Below, piece by piece: positions 62,609 to 64,000 of a DNA stretch of 64,000 nt. The stretch is from assembly GCA_040904825.1 (NCBI GenBank), contig JBBDSU010000020.1:1-64000 (forward strand), read 5' to 3'. Position 1 is the first letter of the stretch, and each line of letters begins with the position of its first letter. A program made the translations under genes and the position numbers. Source of the DNA: JBBDSU01 sp040904825. GTDB lineage: Bacteria > Actinomycetota > Nitriliruptoria > Nitriliruptorales > Nitriliruptoraceae. The notes under the pieces were generated by a model. The model saw only the letters and a program-made list of their open reading frames with translations. It was not told the origin of the DNA and did no database searches.

Positions 62609-64000
62609 AGCGGGATGTTGCCATGCTTGCGTGATGGCCCGGCCTGCCGCTTGGAGGCCGTGAAGCGCAACGCTCGAACAAGTTCTCGTCGCGTGTGAGA
62701 TGGACGGATGACAGCATCGACGTAGCCGCGTTCGGCGGCGCGCCAAGGGTTGTCGATGTCGCGGGAGTAGGTCTGTTCGAACGCTTCGTGCAGCGCGTCG
62801 GGGTCGTGAGCGGCGCCAAGTTCGCGGCGGTACAGGATCTCGACGGCGCCTTTGGCTCCCATGACCGCAATCTGAGCAGTCGGCCAGGCGAGATTGACAT
62901 CAGCACCAAGGTGTTTGGATCCCATCACGTCGTAGGCGCCGCCGTAGGCTTTTCGCACGATCACAGTGATCTTGGGCACGGTCGCTTCGGCGTAGGCGTA
63001 GAGCAGTTTCGCTCCATGGCGGATGATGCCTGCGTGTTCCTGGTCGGTGCCTGGCAGGAATCCTGGCACGTCGACAAATGTCACGACCGGCACGTTGAAT
63101 GCGTCGCACATCCGCACGAAGCGAGCGGCCTTGTCAGAGGCATTGATATCCAGCACGCCGGCAAGGTGGATCGGCTGGTTGGCGACCACTCCGACGCTGC
63201 GACCGTCGATCCGAGTGAAAGCCGTGACGATGTTCTGTGCGTACGTCGCCTGCACCTCCAACAGGTCGCCATCGTCGGCGATGGCGGTGACGATGTCGCG
63301 CACGTCATAGGGCACGTTGGGCCGCTGAGGAACGAACGTGTCCAACTCATCGACACGGCGATCAGGATCGTCGGAGGTCGCGTAGGCCGGTGGAAGTTCG
63401 AGGTTGTTCGATGGGAGATAGCCGAGCAGGATCTTGATGTCCTCAAGACACTGGGCTTCGTCGTCGGCGGCAAAGTGGGCGACGCCCGATGTTGCTGCGT
63501 GCGTGTCGGCGCCTCCGAGCTCCTCCATCGATACGTCTTCGCCGGTGACGGTACGAATCACGTTGGGGCCAGTGATGAACATGTGGGATGTTCCGCGCAC
63601 CATGAACACAAAGTCGGTCAGCGCCGGTGAATAGACCGCGCCACCGGCGCATGGACCCAAGATCGCCGACACCTGGGGAATGACCCCCGACGAGCGCACG
63701 TTGCGGACGAAGATGTCGGCATACCCGGCGAGGCTGGCAACACCTTCCTGAATTCGGGCGCCACCGGAATCGTTCAAACCGATCAGGGGGACCCCCATCG
63801 TCGCTGCGAGATCCATGACTTTGACGATCTTGGCTGCAAATACTTCACCCAGTGACCCGCCAAGAACGGTGAAATCGTGGCTGAACACGCACACCGGGCG
63901 TCCGTCAATGGTGCCGTGACCAGTGACCACACCATCGCCAGGCGGACGCCGTTCGTCCAGGCCAAAACTCGACGATCGGTGGACTGCGAGTGCGTCAGTC
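62605..64000 (-). CDS. Acyl-CoA carboxylase carboxyltransferase beta subunit, 5'-truncated by window edge
   Basis: The carboxyltransferase moves CO2 from biotin to acyl-CoA. The frame is open to the right window edge, and the first visible codons give FGLDERRPPGDGVVTG, typical of PccB/AccD just after the N-terminal segment. It has the acyl-CoA site GGSLGEVFAAKIVKVMDLA, NDSGGARIQEGVASLAGYA, GPCAGGAVYSPALTDF and the C-terminal half with DVPGFLPGTDQEHAGIIRHG and RKAYGGAYDVMGSK. Propionyl-CoA is the likeliest substrate given the mutase nearby. It is coupled to the epsilon-like gene by GTGA. The N-terminal residues are missing. Confidence 0.93.
   Translation of the reverse strand, partial: TDALAVHRSSSFGLDERRPPGDGVVTGHGTIDGRPVCVFSHDFTVLGGSLGEVFAAKIVKVMDLAATMGVPLIGLNDSGGARIQEGVASLAGYADIFVRNVRSSGVIPQVSAILGPCAGGAVYSPALTDFVFMVRGTSHMFITGPNVIRTVTGEDVSMEELGGADTHAATSGVAHFAADDEAQCLEDIKILLGYLPSNNLELPPAYATSDDPDRRVDELDTFVPQRPNVPYDVRDIVTAIADDGDLLEVQATYAQNIVTAFTRIDGRSVGVVANQPIHLAGVLDINASDKAARFVRMCDAFNVPVVTFVDVPGFLPGTDQEHAGIIRHGAKLLYAYAEATVPKITVIVRKAYGGAYDVMGSKHLGADVNLAWPTAQIAVMGAKGAVEILYRRELGAAHDPDALHEAFEQTYSRDIDNPWRAAERGYVDAVIRPSHTRRELVRALRFTASKRQAGPSRKHGNIPL

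Overview
The window is chromosomal DNA of a high-GC actinobacterium. The family content (acidic-tailed L25, DUF501, DUF4191, an LpdA-type quinone reductase, an acyl-CoA carboxylase with an epsilon-like subunit, and a secretin-free tad pilus locus with a von Willebrand/TadB fusion) fits Actinomycetota. My best guess is the class Acidimicrobiia; that is inference, because no rRNA marker is present. Coding density is very high, many starts are GTG or TTG, and many genes are joined by GTGA or ATGA overlaps. I see no rRNA, CRISPR array, insertion sequence or prophage. There is one tRNA (Leu, UAA) and one 100-base assembly gap. Genes run off both ends.

Layout, left to right. 1-2.2 kb: 3' part of glnD (nitrogen/PII control). 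2.3-10.2 kb: a tad/Flp pilus operon (Flp pilin, TadE, TadG broken by the gap, CpaB, TadZ/CpaE, TadA, a VWA-TadB fusion, TadC), followed convergently by a membrane histidine kinase and a LuxR-type response regulator. 13-22 kb: a catabolic group on one strand with an M81 (MlrC-like) metallopeptidase, hydantoinase/oxoprolinase subunits HyuB and HyuA, and two tandem paralogous CocE/NonD hydrolases. 22-44 kb: the actinobacterial housekeeping block glmU-prs-rplY-pth-DUF4191-mfd, then an MFS exporter, xthA, a divergently arranged metal ABC transporter with a Fur-family regulator, a PpiC lipoprotein, mazG, a zinc-ribbon protein, eno, ftsB/divIC, an S1-domain protein, DUF501, ppx and a Nudix-NnrE fusion. 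43.7-46 kb: a lone DppC-type permease beside tRNA-Leu and L-2-hydroxyglutarate oxidase. 46.3-51.7 kb: purN-purH-folD, mdh, trpS. 51.8-53 kb: glutamate dehydrogenase. 53.3-64 kb: sdhCAB, an acyl-CoA mutase large chain, lpdA, biotin carboxylase/BCCP, a blue-copper lipoprotein, and the epsilon-like and carboxyltransferase subunits of an acyl-CoA carboxylase.

How the genes fit together. The right end reads as a propionyl-CoA to malate segment: carboxylase (alpha, beta, epsilon), methylmalonyl-CoA mutase large chain, succinate dehydrogenase and malate dehydrogenase, feeding electrons to menaquinone. The mutase B12-binding chain, the epimerase and fumarase are not in the window. The purN-purH-folD run couples purine synthesis to one-carbon folate. 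The MlrC-Hyu-CocE group looks like a catabolic unit for cyclic amide or peptide-like substrates, but its substrate cannot be read from sequence. The most unusual items are the VWA-TadB fusion, the Nudix-NnrE fusion with an eroded epimerase motif, a frame-shifting 13-bp duplication at the purN/purH junction, duplicated start regions before hyuA, and a 9-bp repeat array running into the ribosome binding site of the second CocE gene.
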